A stretch of 64,000 nucleotides of DNA, taken from NCBI GenBank assembly GCA_026647215.1, contig JAPKHC010000014.1:1-64000 (forward strand). The letters run 5' to 3'. This document shows positions 24,574 through 33,212 of this stretch, in pieces (within the stretch, counting starts at the first letter, position 1; each line of letters begins with the position of its first letter). The translations under genes were made by a program, and so were the position numbers. Below the pieces are notes generated by a model. The model worked only from the letters and a program-made list of their open reading frames with translations, made no database searches and had not been told where the DNA came from. The DNA comes from F1-120-MAGs118 sp013360535. GTDB taxonomy: Bacteria > Planctomycetota > UBA1135 > GCA-002686595.

Positions 24574-26139
24574 ATGCGTCTCGCCACTACCCTGCTCGCC
24601 CTCGCCTCGCTCTGTCCCCTGACCTTCGCCGGAGGCCAGATCGCCTGGGGCAAGGACTTCGAGGAGGCCAAGGCGCGCGCGGCGGCGGAGAAGAAGGTGC
24701 TGTTCGTCGCCGTCAACATGGATGGCGAGGAGGCCAACGACCGGCTGGCGCAGAAGGTGTACGCGGACGCGCGCATCGTCGCGGCGGCGGGGCTGACGGT
24801 GAACGTGGTCGCGTCGCGCTTCGATCACGCGGCCGAGAAGAAGCCCTGCCCGCGCTTTGGCGGCATCGAGTGCATCGACCACAAGCGCGTCGACGGCGCG
24901 GTGCGTTCGAACGTGCTCAAGGCCGACTCGAACGGCTACGTGATCGCTCCGCAGCACGTGTTCCTCGGGCCCGATGGCGCCGTGATCCTGTCGGTGCCCT
25001 ACGAGGTGACGGCGGAGGAGCTGCAGTGGTGCTTCGCGAGCGCGATCAAGACGGTCGATCCCGCGGCCGCGAAGTCGGTGCCGTCGAGCGGGCGGCCGCC
25101 GCGCCGGCTCGTGCAGGGTGGCGTGTTCGATCCGGCGACGGTGTCGGGAGCGGGGCTCGCGCCGCCGACGCGCGAGCAGGTGCTCGAGCTGATCAAGGAA
25201 CTGAAGGCCTCGATGTGGGGCGAAGGCCGCATCGAGAAGATCCAGCGCGTGCTGATGTCGCCGGAGCCGGAAGCGATCGAATACATCGGCGCGGAGCTCA
25301 AGAACGACCTGTTCGGGCCGCGCGGGTTCGGCGGCGGGCGCGGCGGTGGACTGGGCGGCGGGCTCGGCGGGACGGGAGCGGGCGGCGGGGCGGGATTTGA
25401 TCCGCGCCTGATCCTGATGCACGCGATCGGCGTGCTCTCCCCGGCGCCGTACTGGAAGCTCGTGAGCGAGTACCTCGACCACGACGACGAGAAGCTGCGC
25501 AACGAGGCGATCGTCACGCTCGAGCAGCTCGCCGTGCCGGAGTCGACGAAGGGCCTGCTGGCGGCGTTGGGCAAGGAGAAGGCCGTGGCGTGCCGCAAGG
25601 ATCTGATGCGCGCGATCGGGAGCGCGGGGACGAACGACGACAAGGCGCGCAAGGCGCTGCTCAAGGCCGTGGCGGGCGAGAAGGATGCGACGGTGCGGCA
25701 GAACGCGGTGGTCGCGCTCGGCTGGCTGGTTCCGGGCACGGACGTGAACAAGGCGCTCGGCGACCTGTTCGGGAGCAAGAATCCCGACGAGCGCGCGGCG
25801 GCGGTCGTGGCGATGGGACTTTCGCGCAACGAGGCGTGGGTGCCGATCGTCGAGGGCGGGATCGCGAAGGAAGCGGACGCGAAGGTGAAGGCGGCGGCGG
25901 AGGCGGCGCTGGCGGTGCTCAAGGGCGGCTCGCTGACCGGGCTGCGCGAGCCGCTGCGGACGGCCTGCGACGACGGCATCGAGCGCGAGCGCTTCTTCGG
26001 CGGGCAAATGCAGATTCCTGGCATGGGCCGGGCCCCCGGCGGCGGCGCGGGCGGGGGTGGCGGTGATCCTGGCGGCTCGGGGGGCGGCGGCGGCGAGCCG
26101 GGCGGCGGCGCGGGCGGCGACGGCAAGTCGGGCGGCTGA
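24574..26139 (+). CDS. Exported protein with thioredoxin-like N-domain, HEAT repeats and Gly-rich tail
   Basis: The product has 521 residues. GGAGG lies 8 nt before ATG. A signal peptide (ending TFA) precedes a thioredoxin-fold-like segment (GKDFEEAKARAAAEKKVLFVAVNMDGEEAND) that lacks a CxxC site. A Gly-rich hinge near 250-270 (FGGGRGGGLGGG) leads to HEAT-like repeats (LRNEAIVTLEQLA, VRQNAVVALGWL, ERAAAVVAMGLS), and the C-terminus is again almost pure Gly/Pro/Asp. The Gly-rich parts are low-complexity linkers or an assembly tail. Its role is likely structural or scaffolding in the periplasm; not recognised further. Confidence 0.7.
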   Translation: MRLATTLLALASLCPLTFAGGQIAWGKDFEEAKARAAAEKKVLFVAVNMDGEEANDRLAQKVYADARIVAAAGLTVNVVASRFDHAAEKKPCPRFGGIECIDHKRVDGAVRSNVLKADSNGYVIAPQHVFLGPDGAVILSVPYEVTAEELQWCFASAIKTVDPAAAKSVPSSGRPPRRLVQGGVFDPATVSGAGLAPPTREQVLELIKELKASMWGEGRIEKIQRVLMSPEPEAIEYIGAELKNDLFGPRGFGGGRGGGLGGGLGGTGAGGGAGFDPRLILMHAIGVLSPAPYWKLVSEYLDHDDEKLRNEAIVTLEQLAVPESTKGLLAALGKEKAVACRKDLMRAIGSAGTNDDKARKALLKAVAGEKDATVRQNAVVALGWLVPGTDVNKALGDLFGSKNPDERAAAVVAMGLSRNEAWVPIVEGGIAKEADAKVKAAAEAALAVLKGGSLTGLREPLRTACDDGIERERFFGGQMQIPGMGRAPGGGAGGGGGDPGGSGGGGGEPGGGAGGDGKSGG

Positions 26140-26230
26140 AAGCGGTCGGGCCGTTCGGGGTGCGGGCGGAAATATTCGACCCAGATCCGCGCTCGCACTT
26201 CCGCGCATGCCCCGTAGGGAGCCGATGAAC

Positions 26231-26236
26231 TAGACT
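26231..26236 (+). promoter_or_regulatory. -10-like TAGACT, 7 nt before the exporter operon's first start
   Basis: Transcription from this hexamer would begin at or next to the ATG at 26244, giving a leaderless first gene of the exporter operon. No Shine-Dalgarno sequence is present. Confidence 0.5.
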
Positions 26237-26243
26237 CCCACCC

Positions 26244-26708
26244 ATGCCCCGGCTGCCCAACCTCCACCGCACCCTGCGAGCGCTCGTGCTCGCGCTGGTG
26301 CTGCCCGCGCTGCTCGCTCCGAGCGGCTGGGCGTGGAGGCTGTGCTTCTGCGACTCGATGCTGCTCGGCGGCCTCGTGCATCGCGAGGCGGCGGCGGAGG
26401 GTGAGGAGCTCGATTCCTGCTGTCGGCCCAAGCCGGCGCAGCGCTCGTGCTGCGAGCAGGAGCTCGCGGGCGAGGCGCCGGACGGCCCCCAGCAGGATCC
26501 GTCGGGTTGTGACGAGTGCCGCATGTTCGATGCGGGCAACGCCGGGCTCGCGACCTTCGCGGCGCCGGACGTTCCGACGATGGCGCCGCCGGTCGTGGTG
26601 GCGTGGGTCGTCGCGGTCGACGTGGCGCCGATGAGCGCGCCGCGTTCGCTCGGGTTCGAGTGCCGTGCCCCGCCGGGGGTCGGCCGACTGTTGCCGCTGC
26701 GCATCTAG
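26244..26708 (+). CDS. Cys-rich exported protein heading the exporter operon
   Basis: The product has 154 residues. After a signal segment (LRALVLALVLPALLAPSGWA) the mature part holds nine cysteines, mostly in pairs: LCFCD, DSCCRP, RSCCEQ, GCDECRM, FECRAP. The paired Cys pattern suggests binding of a soft metal ion (copper or zinc type) or several disulfides. It opens a probable eight-gene operon: TolC-like, HlyD-like, ABC ATPase, two permeases, a lipoprotein and a haem protein follow with tight spacing. A metal-related role is inference from cysteines and context only. Confidence 0.65.
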   Translation: MPRLPNLHRTLRALVLALVLPALLAPSGWAWRLCFCDSMLLGGLVHREAAAEGEELDSCCRPKPAQRSCCEQELAGEAPDGPQQDPSGCDECRMFDAGNAGLATFAAPDVPTMAPPVVVAWVVAVDVAPMSAPRSLGFECRAPPGVGRLLPLRI

Positions 26709-26756
26709 CGCGACTCCGCGTGTCGTCGGCTGGCGAGGCCATTGGCCCTTGCCGTT

Positions 26757-26775
26757 CCGTCCGTCCGTCCGTCCG
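26757..26775 (+). repeat. CCGT tetranucleotide tandem repeat in the TolC leader
   Basis: 4.75 copies of CCGT lie 10 nt before the TolC-like ATG at 26786, between the Cys-rich gene and the outer-membrane gene. A tetranucleotide tract here could vary by slippage and alter spacing or leader structure. Confidence 0.8.
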
Positions 26776-26785
26776 CGGAGTTCCC

Positions 26786-28171
26786 ATGCGCTCTCGTCTT
26801 TCACTCTCCCTCTGTTCATTCGCTGTCGCGATTTCGTCGTCGTGCGTCGCCACGACGAGCCGTTCCGTCTCCGACGCCGACCTCGCTCGCACGCCCCAGG
26901 CACGCGCGACGGTCGAAGACGTCGAGCGCGCGCTCGCGCTCGCTGACCTCGGTCCGCTGTCGGTGCCGATTCCGCCCCACCCCACGGAGCTGCGCGCCGA
27001 TCAGGCCGAGTTCTGGCACGCGGCGGCCTTCGCGTGGAATCCCCAGTTGCGCCAGATGCGGCGCGAGGTCCGGGCGCTGCGGGCGGCGACGGGTTCGGCG
27101 GGTGCACCCGGGGAGATCATGACGCAGGGCATGATGCTCGACTTCGACGACCCCGAGGCCGAGCTCGAGTTCCAGGCGATGTTCGACCTGTGGGGCATTC
27201 TCGGACTGGGACCCGCGGCTGCGGCGAAGGAGCTGGCGCGGGCGCAAGCGCGCCGGGCGCTGGCGGAGCTCGAGGCCCAAGTCTGGTCGCTTCGTTTCGA
27301 GGTCGATCGCGCGCGCGTGCGGCTGGCGGCGGCGAAAGCGCTCGAGAGCGCGATGGGCGCGCTGTACGGCGAGTGCTCCGAGATGGAGCCGCGCATCACG
27401 CTGCTCGCGCAGCGCGGCTGGCTCGGACGCGGCATGACCGAGGGCGCGTTCGGTGCGCTGCACATGGTCGAGCACCGTCAGGAAATGGCGCACGCCGACG
27501 TCGAGCGCATGAAGGAGGAGCTCGCCAACCTGTGCGGCCTCGCCGGCACGCATCCGGCGCTCGAGGCGCTGCAGGGAGGCGTGATCGACCGTTTCCGCGC
27601 GGACGAGGTCGAGTGGAGCGAACCGACGGACGAGGAGCTGATCGGGCGCCTGCCGTCGCTGCGCGCCGCGAAGCTGCAGCTCGCGCTCGCGGAGGCGGAG
27701 CTGCAGCGCATGGCGCGCGAGCGCTGGCCGAGCCTCAACGTCGGCCCGCGCCTCGTGCTGATGGACGGCGATTCGATCGTCGGGCCGATGTTCGGCATCA
27801 ACGTGCCGTTCCCCGGCGCGCTCGAGGGCGCGATCCTCGCGGCGCGTGAGGAGCGCGATGCGGCGCTGGAGGCGCTCGAGGACGAGGTCGTCGCGGCGCG
27901 CACGCGGGCGGAGCGCACGCGGCACGTGTACACGTCGATGGAGCTGCTCGCGCTGGAGCACGCGCCGGAGATGGACCGTTCGATGGCGCGCATGCTGCTC
28001 GCGGCGCAGACGGAGTTCCTCGTGGAGCCGGAGCGGCTCGAGCGCTGGGTGTACGCGATCGGCGAGCGCGTGACGTCGCTGACGTCGCTCGTCAACGCCC
28101 GCGCGGAGCTCGTGCTCGCTTGGCTCGACGCGCAAGAGGCGCGCGGCATCGCGCCGGAGGTGCAGCCGTGA
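26786..28171 (+). CDS. TolC-family outer membrane efflux lipoprotein
   Basis: The product has 461 residues. Its signal ends with a lipobox (SSSC), as in OprM/CusC-type factors. The rest is long alpha-helical coiled coil in two related halves (for example AAKELARAQARRALAELEAQVWSLRFEVDRAR and AKLQLALAEAELQRMARERWPSLNVGPRL), the latter containing the P-S-L-x-G-P turn typical of TolC-family repeats. It should form the outer-membrane channel of a tripartite exporter with the HlyD and MacB-like components encoded next. The downstream HlyD gene overlaps its stop codon. Confidence 0.85.
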   Translation: MRSRLSLSLCSFAVAISSSCVATTSRSVSDADLARTPQARATVEDVERALALADLGPLSVPIPPHPTELRADQAEFWHAAAFAWNPQLRQMRREVRALRAATGSAGAPGEIMTQGMMLDFDDPEAELEFQAMFDLWGILGLGPAAAAKELARAQARRALAELEAQVWSLRFEVDRARVRLAAAKALESAMGALYGECSEMEPRITLLAQRGWLGRGMTEGAFGALHMVEHRQEMAHADVERMKEELANLCGLAGTHPALEALQGGVIDRFRADEVEWSEPTDEELIGRLPSLRAAKLQLALAEAELQRMARERWPSLNVGPRLVLMDGDSIVGPMFGINVPFPGALEGAILAAREERDAALEALEDEVVAARTRAERTRHVYTSMELLALEHAPEMDRSMARMLLAAQTEFLVEPERLERWVYAIGERVTSLTSLVNARAELVLAWLDAQEARGIAPEVQP

Positions 28172-29667
28172 GCCAGGTGCGCCCCGACATCGACCTCGGC
28201 GCTCTCGCGCGCAAGGAAACGCCGATCCAGCCGCCGCGGCGCAGTCCGCTGCGGATCCTGATTCCCGCCGTGATCCTGCTCGCGTTCGCGGGCCTGCTCG
28301 CGTCGACCTTGGGCGACCTGTGGCGCGGCACCGTCGAGGTCGAGCTCGTGCGGCCGCGCATCGTCGACGCGTCGAGCACGGCGAGCGCGGGCGTCGCGCT
28401 GTTCCAGGCCGCGGGTTGGGTCGAGCCCGATCCGTTCGCGAGCGAGGTGACGGCGCTGGCGCCGGGAGTCGTGCGCGAGATGCTCGTGCAGGAATCCGAC
28501 GCGGTCGAGGCCGGACAGGTCGTCGCGCGACTGGTCGAGCGCGACGCGGAGCTCGCCTGCGACGCGGCCGAAGCGATGCTCGCCGAGGCGAGAGCCGAGC
28601 TCGCGCGGGCCGAAGCCGACGCGCGCGCTGCACGCAGCACGTGGGACACCGCACTCGCGGTCACGCAAGCCCTCGCGGTCGCCGAGGCCGAGCGCAAGGG
28701 CCGCGTCGCCGAGCACGAGCACCGCGTGCAGGCCGCGATCGCGGCCGAGGCGCGTGTTCAGGTCGCGCGCGAGGAGCTCGAGTTGCAGCGCGCGCTGGCC
28801 GAAGCCGGCGCGGCGGGCCCGCGGCAGGTGGAGCTCGCGCAGGCGCGCATCGCCGAGGCGCAGGCCGAGCTGGCCGTGATGCAGGCCGATGCGGTGCTGG
28901 CGCAGTCCGATGCCGAGAAGGCGCTCGCGAACCTCGAGCGTGCGCAACGCGACGTCGAGCTGCGCATCGACGATCGGAAGATGCTCGAGACCTCGCAGGC
29001 CATGGTCGCGCTCGCGCAGGCCAAGGTCGACGCGGTGCAGGTGACGTGCGACGAGGCGAAGCTGCGGCTCGCGCGCATGGAAGTGCGCGCGCCGACGGCG
29101 GGCATCGTGCTCGAGCGCCGCGCGGCGCCGGGAACTTCGCTCGACGCGGCCCAGGCCGTCGTCTGCACGCTCTACGACCCGCACTCGATCCGCGTGCGCG
29201 TCGACATCCCGCAGGGCGAGGTCGGCAAGGTCGGCGTCGGGATGAAAGCCGAGGTGCTCGCGGAGTCGCGGCCTGGGCGGCCCTACCACGGCGAAGTGAT
29301 CCGCCTCGTGCACCGTGCGGACATCCAGAAGGTGACGCTGCAGGTCCACGTGCGGCTGGACGACGGCGACGAGCTCGTGCGGCCCGAGATGCTCGTGCAG
29401 GCGCGCTTCCTGTCGAGCGGGAGCGCGGCCACCGGCACACAGGCGTCGACGAGCGTCGTGCTCGTGCCGGCGCGGCTGGTGAGCGACGGCCACGTGTGGG
29501 TCGTCGACGGAGCGAACGGAACGGCGGCGCGACGCAAGGTCGAGATCGGAGCGCGCATGGGCGACGACGTCGAGCTCACCAGTGGCGTCAACGCCTCGGA
29601 CAAGCTGATCGACGCGCGCGGTGCGGCGCTCGAGGTGGGTGCGCGCGTGCGCGGAAGGAACGAATGA
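28168..29667 (+). CDS. Membrane fusion protein (HlyD/MacA-like adaptor)
   Basis: The product has 499 residues, starting with GTG 28168 inside the preceding stop (GTGA). One membrane segment (LRILIPAVILLAFAGLLAST) anchors a periplasmic body: a lipoyl half (VREMLVQESDAVEAGQVVARL), a very long coiled-coil hairpin (about 130-300, nearly pure Ala/Glu/Arg/Gln), the second lipoyl half (VRAPTAGIVLERRAAPG) and beta-barrel and membrane-proximal domains. It links the inner-membrane ABC transporter to the TolC-like channel. The hairpin is long, consistent with TolC-dependent pumps. Confidence 0.88.
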   Translation: MSQVRPDIDLGALARKETPIQPPRRSPLRILIPAVILLAFAGLLASTLGDLWRGTVEVELVRPRIVDASSTASAGVALFQAAGWVEPDPFASEVTALAPGVVREMLVQESDAVEAGQVVARLVERDAELACDAAEAMLAEARAELARAEADARAARSTWDTALAVTQALAVAEAERKGRVAEHEHRVQAAIAAEARVQVAREELELQRALAEAGAAGPRQVELAQARIAEAQAELAVMQADAVLAQSDAEKALANLERAQRDVELRIDDRKMLETSQAMVALAQAKVDAVQVTCDEAKLRLARMEVRAPTAGIVLERRAAPGTSLDAAQAVVCTLYDPHSIRVRVDIPQGEVGKVGVGMKAEVLAESRPGRPYHGEVIRLVHRADIQKVTLQVHVRLDDGDELVRPEMLVQARFLSSGSAATGTQASTSVVLVPARLVSDGHVWVVDGANGTAARRKVEIGARMGDDVELTSGVNASDKLIDARGAALEVGARVRGRNE

Positions 29668-30359
29668 CCATGGGCTTCATCGAACTGCGCGACGTCACCA
29701 AGACCTACCGCAAGGGCGAGCACGTCGTCACGCCGCTCGACCGTGTGTCGCTCGACATCGAGGCGGGCGAGTTCTGCGTGCTGCTCGGGCCTTCGGGCTC
29801 GGGCAAGACGACGCTGATGAACCTCGTCGCGGCGATCGACCGCGCGGATTCGGGCGAACTGCGTGTCGGAGGCACGGAGCTGACGAAGCTCTCGGCCTCG
29901 GCGCTCGCGGACTGGCGCGCGCGCACGGTCGGCTACATCTTCCAGCAGTCGAACCTCGTGCCGGTGCTCACCGCCTACGAGAACGTCGAACTTCCGCTGT
30001 GGCTGCAGCCGCTCTCGCGGGCGGAGCGCCACGCGCGCGTCAGCCTCGCGCTCGCGGCCGTCGGGCTCTCCGATCGCGCCGAGCACCTGCCCAAGCAGCT
30101 CTCCGGCGGTCAGGAGCAACGTGTCGCGATCGCGCGCGCGATCGTCGCGGATCCGCCGCTGCTCGTCGCGGACGAGCCGACGGGCAACCTCGACCACGAC
30201 TCGGCCGAGGGCGTGCTGTCGCTGCTCGAGCGCCTCAACCGCGAGCGCGGCAAGACGATCCTGATGGTCACGCACGACCCACGCGCGGCGGAGCGTGGCA
30301 CGCGCCACTTCCGGCTCGACAAGGGCGTGCTCGCCGAAGGCGCGGAGGCGCGGCGATGA
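29664..30359 (+). CDS. ABC transporter ATPase, MacB/LolD type
   Basis: The product has 231 residues with all nucleotide-binding motifs: Walker A GPSGSGKTT, Q-loop (YIFQQSNLV), signature LSGGQEQRVAIARA, Walker B LLVADEPTGNLD and H-loop MVTHDPR. The GNLD after Walker B is typical of the LolD/MacB/FtsE group, which move substrates out of or along the inner membrane by mechanotransmission. It begins inside the stop of the HlyD gene and ends overlapping the permease start (ATGA on both sides), so stoichiometric translation is likely. Confidence 0.93.
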   Translation: MTMGFIELRDVTKTYRKGEHVVTPLDRVSLDIEAGEFCVLLGPSGSGKTTLMNLVAAIDRADSGELRVGGTELTKLSASALADWRARTVGYIFQQSNLVPVLTAYENVELPLWLQPLSRAERHARVSLALAAVGLSDRAEHLPKQLSGGQEQRVAIARAIVADPPLLVADEPTGNLDHDSAEGVLSLLERLNRERGKTILMVTHDPRAAERGTRHFRLDKGVLAEGAEARR

Positions 30360-31495
30360 AGCTCCTGCGGCTGGTCGTGAAGAACCTGCGGCGTCGGCCG
30401 ATGCGCACGCTGCTCACCGTCGGCGGCGTCGCGTGCGCGATGCTGATGCTCGTGCTCGTGCAGAGCCTCGGCGCCGGCCTCGATGCGGCGCTCTCGGGCA
30501 GCGAGGCGGCGCGCACGCTGATCGTGTACCGCCTCAACCGCTACTGCCCGCAGACCTCGTTCCTGCCGGAGTGGTACGGGCCGCGCATCGAGCAGCTCGC
30601 GGGCGTCACCAGCGTGCTGCCGGTCAAGGTCTACCTCAACAACTGCCGCGCGAGCCTCGACATCGTGCCGTTCAACGGCGTCCCGGCCGAACGCCTCGCC
30701 GGCTCGCGCAAGTTCGACGTGCTCGACGGCGACTACGGGCGCTTCCTCGCCGAACGCGACGCCGCGCTCGTCGGGCGCAGCTTCGCGGAACGCAAGAACC
30801 TCGCCGTCGGCGACCAGTTCCGCTTCGGCGGCATCAACGTCAAGGTCGCCGGCATCTTCGGGAGCAGCGAGCCCGTCGAGGAGGGAACGGTCGTCACGCA
30901 CCTCGAGTACCTGCAGCGTGCGGTCGCGGTCAACCGGCTGGGCACCGTGACGCAGTTCGAGGTGAAGATCGACGACCCGGCGCGCGCGAAGGAGATCTCG
31001 GCGCAGATCGACGACCTGTTCCGCACGGCGCCCGAGCCGACGGACACGCGGCCGCGCATCCTGTTCCTCGAGCACGCGACGCGCGACCTGCGCGAGATCC
31101 TGCGTTTCGCGGAGCTGCTCGGCCTCGCCTGCGTCGCGGTCGTGCTCGCGCTGGTCGCGAACACCGTCGCGATGAGCGTGCAGGAGCGCGTGCGCGAGTT
31201 CGGCGTGTTCCGCACGCTGGGCTTCCACGCGCGCCACGTCGCGGCGCTCGTGATCGGCGAGGCGCTCGTGCTCGCCCTTTCCGGCGGAGCGCTCGGCCTC
31301 GGCGCCGCGCTCGCGGTGATCCGCTTCTCGAGCCTGACGATCGGCGCCGAGGGCGTGCCCGTGTCGTTCTCGACGCAGCCGGAGCTGATCGTGCGCGGGT
31401 TCGCGATCGCGCTCGCGACGGGACTGATCGCTGGCCTCGCGCCCGCCATCCGTTCGTCGCGCTCCGAGATCGTCGCCAGCCTGAGGTCCGCCTGA
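30356..31495 (+). CDS. FtsX/MacB-like ABC permease, first subunit
   Basis: The product has 379 residues. One N-terminal helix (RTLLTVGGVACAMLMLVLV) precedes a large periplasmic domain (about 45-255), then three C-terminal helices with the FtsX-family phrase VQERVREFGVFRTLGFHARHV. The periplasmic part includes two Cys residues (RYCPQ, NNCRA). Together with the next gene it would form a heterodimeric permease. No fused ATPase domain is present, unlike MacB; the ATPase is the separate upstream gene. Confidence 0.88.
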   Translation: MKLLRLVVKNLRRRPMRTLLTVGGVACAMLMLVLVQSLGAGLDAALSGSEAARTLIVYRLNRYCPQTSFLPEWYGPRIEQLAGVTSVLPVKVYLNNCRASLDIVPFNGVPAERLAGSRKFDVLDGDYGRFLAERDAALVGRSFAERKNLAVGDQFRFGGINVKVAGIFGSSEPVEEGTVVTHLEYLQRAVAVNRLGTVTQFEVKIDDPARAKEISAQIDDLFRTAPEPTDTRPRILFLEHATRDLREILRFAELLGLACVAVVLALVANTVAMSVQERVREFGVFRTLGFHARHVAALVIGEALVLALSGGALGLGAALAVIRFSSLTIGAEGVPVSFSTQPELIVRGFAIALATGLIAGLAPAIRSSRSEIVASLRSA

Positions 31496-31496
31496 G

Positions 31497-32672
31497 ATGC
31501 GCGCGCTCCCGTTCGACTACGCGATCCGCAACCTCGGGCGTCGCCCGATGCGCACGCTGCTCACCGGGCTCTCGAGCGCGCTCGTCGCGGCCCTGCTCGT
31601 CGCGACGACGGCCTTCGTGCGCGGGCTGGGCGGCACGTTCTCCGGCGCGGCGCAGTCCGACACCGCGATCCTGCTCTCGACCGTCGCCGAGCGCGACGTC
31701 GTGCGCTCCACGGTGACCGCAGGTCTGCCCGAGCTCGTCTCGGCCTCGGTCCCGGGCGTGCGGCAGATCGGCGGAGTGCCCGCGATTTCCGCGGAAATCC
31801 ACATGGGCACGAACCTGCGGCTGGGCGAAGGGCCCGACGCTCCGGGTGCGGAGCCGCTCGCCGGCTTCGTGCGCGGCGTGACGGAGCGTGCGTTCCTCGT
31901 GCACGAGGCGGTGACGCTGCTCGAGGGGCGGCCACCGCGCACGGGCGAGGTCATCGTCGGGCGGCTCGTCGCGGCGCAGCTCGGCGTGCCGGAGCAGGAG
32001 CTCGCGCTCGGGCGCAAGCTGCGCTTCGAGGGCGCGACGTTCGAGATCGTCGGACGCTTCGCCGCGCCGGGCACGACGATCGAAGCGGAGATCTGGACGC
32101 CGCTCGCCGAGCTGCGTGGCCTCACCAAGCGCGACGACAGCTCGGTGGCGTTCGTGAGGATGGAGAGCGCGGCGGGTTTCCCTGACCTGGAGCTCTTCAC
32201 GCGCCGGCGCCTCGACCTCGAGCTGACGATGATCCCGAGCTCGACTTACTACCGCGAGCTCTCCGACTATTTCGCGCCGATCCGCTCGATGGCGTGGGCC
32301 ATGGCGGCGCTGATCGTCGCGGGCGCGCTGTTCGGCGGCGCCAATACACTGAACGCCGCCGTGCAGGATCGCCTGAAGGAGCTCGCGGCGCTGCGCGCGG
32401 TCGGCTACTCGGGACTCGCGCTCGTGCGTTCGCTCGCGCAGGAGTCGCTCGTGCTCGCCGCGGGAGGCGGCCTCGTGGGCCTCCTGCTCGCGCGCATCTT
32501 TCTCGCCGGTTCGTCGGTGCGCATCGCGATGAGCGCGTTCTCGCTCGCGGTCGATGCCCCGGCGATTCTCGTCGGCTTCGCCGGAGCGCTCTTGCTCGGC
32601 CTGATCGGCACCGCCCCCGCGGCGGTGCGTGTGCTGCGCCTGCCGATCGCGGCGGCGCTCAAGGAACCCTGA
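31497..32672 (+). CDS. FtsX/MacB-like ABC permease, second subunit
   Basis: The product has 391 residues, one base after the previous stop. It has the same layout: an N-terminal helix (RTLLTGLSSALVAALLVATTAF), a periplasmic domain with a MacB-like core (VGRFAAPGTTIEAEIWTPLAELR), and three helices with QDRLKELAALRAVGYSGLALVRSL. It shares NLxRRPMRTLLT at its start with its partner, so the two are paralogues that likely pair. The periplasmic domains differ, suggesting asymmetric substrate contact. Confidence 0.88.
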   Translation: MRALPFDYAIRNLGRRPMRTLLTGLSSALVAALLVATTAFVRGLGGTFSGAAQSDTAILLSTVAERDVVRSTVTAGLPELVSASVPGVRQIGGVPAISAEIHMGTNLRLGEGPDAPGAEPLAGFVRGVTERAFLVHEAVTLLEGRPPRTGEVIVGRLVAAQLGVPEQELALGRKLRFEGATFEIVGRFAAPGTTIEAEIWTPLAELRGLTKRDDSSVAFVRMESAAGFPDLELFTRRRLDLELTMIPSSTYYRELSDYFAPIRSMAWAMAALIVAGALFGGANTLNAAVQDRLKELAALRAVGYSGLALVRSLAQESLVLAAGGGLVGLLLARIFLAGSSVRIAMSAFSLAVDAPAILVGFAGALLLGLIGTAPAAVRVLRLPIAAALKEP

Positions 32673-32696
32673 TCCCCTCTTCCAGAAGGAACTGCC

Positions 32697-33212
32697 ATGC
32701 GTTCGTTGCTCCCGTTGTTGCTCGTCCTGTCCGCCTGCTCGACCGAGTCCGCGCCCGCACCGTCGTCGAAGGGCGGCGCGCTCGAGCCGTTCTTCGCCCA
32801 GCAGGCCGAGCCCGGTTCGGTCGATGTCCTCGCGGCGCGCGCGAGTGCGAAGGCGGGCAGCGAGCTCGTCCTCAAGGGGCGCGTGAAGGACTTCGTCGGC
32901 GGCCTCGCCGCGTTCACGCTGATCGATCCGTCGCTGCGCGCCTGCAGCGACGAGGGCGATCCGATGCAGGACTCGTGCGAGACCCCGTGGGACTACTGCT
33001 GCATTCCTGGCAAGGAAGTCGCCGCCGCCTGCGCGACGGTCGAGTTCCGCGACGCCGCCGGTGTGCTCAAGCAGCCGATCGAGGGCTTCCACGGCCTCGC
33101 GCACCTCGACACGGTCGTCGTGCGCGGCACGGCCGAGCTCGACGCCACCGGCAACCTGACGCTCGTCGCGAAGTCGTTCTCGTTCACCCCCAATCCGCCG
33201 AGGAAGAACTGA
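32697..33212 (+). CDS. Small Cys-containing lipoprotein of the exporter operon
   Basis: The product has 171 residues. The lipobox LSAC follows a short signal. The mature domain looks like a small beta-barrel (LVLKGRVKDFVGGLAAFTLIDPSL, then TVVVRGTAELDATGNLTLVAKSF), OB-fold-like in outline, interrupted by a Cys-rich insert: RACSDEG, DSCETPWDYCCIPG, AACATV. The insert could bind a metal or haem. No family name is known to me. GGAAC upstream and 24 bp spacing place it in the exporter operon; its stop overlaps the next start (TGATG). Confidence 0.7.
   Translation: MRSLLPLLLVLSACSTESAPAPSSKGGALEPFFAQQAEPGSVDVLAARASAKAGSELVLKGRVKDFVGGLAAFTLIDPSLRACSDEGDPMQDSCETPWDYCCIPGKEVAAACATVEFRDAAGVLKQPIEGFHGLAHLDTVVVRGTAELDATGNLTLVAKSFSFTPNPPRKN

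Noticed and set aside
25322..26135. GGC-rich repeats as a CRISPR-like or mobile repeat
   Set aside because: They are irregular, in frame and encode Gly-rich linkers; no spacers or conserved repeat units.
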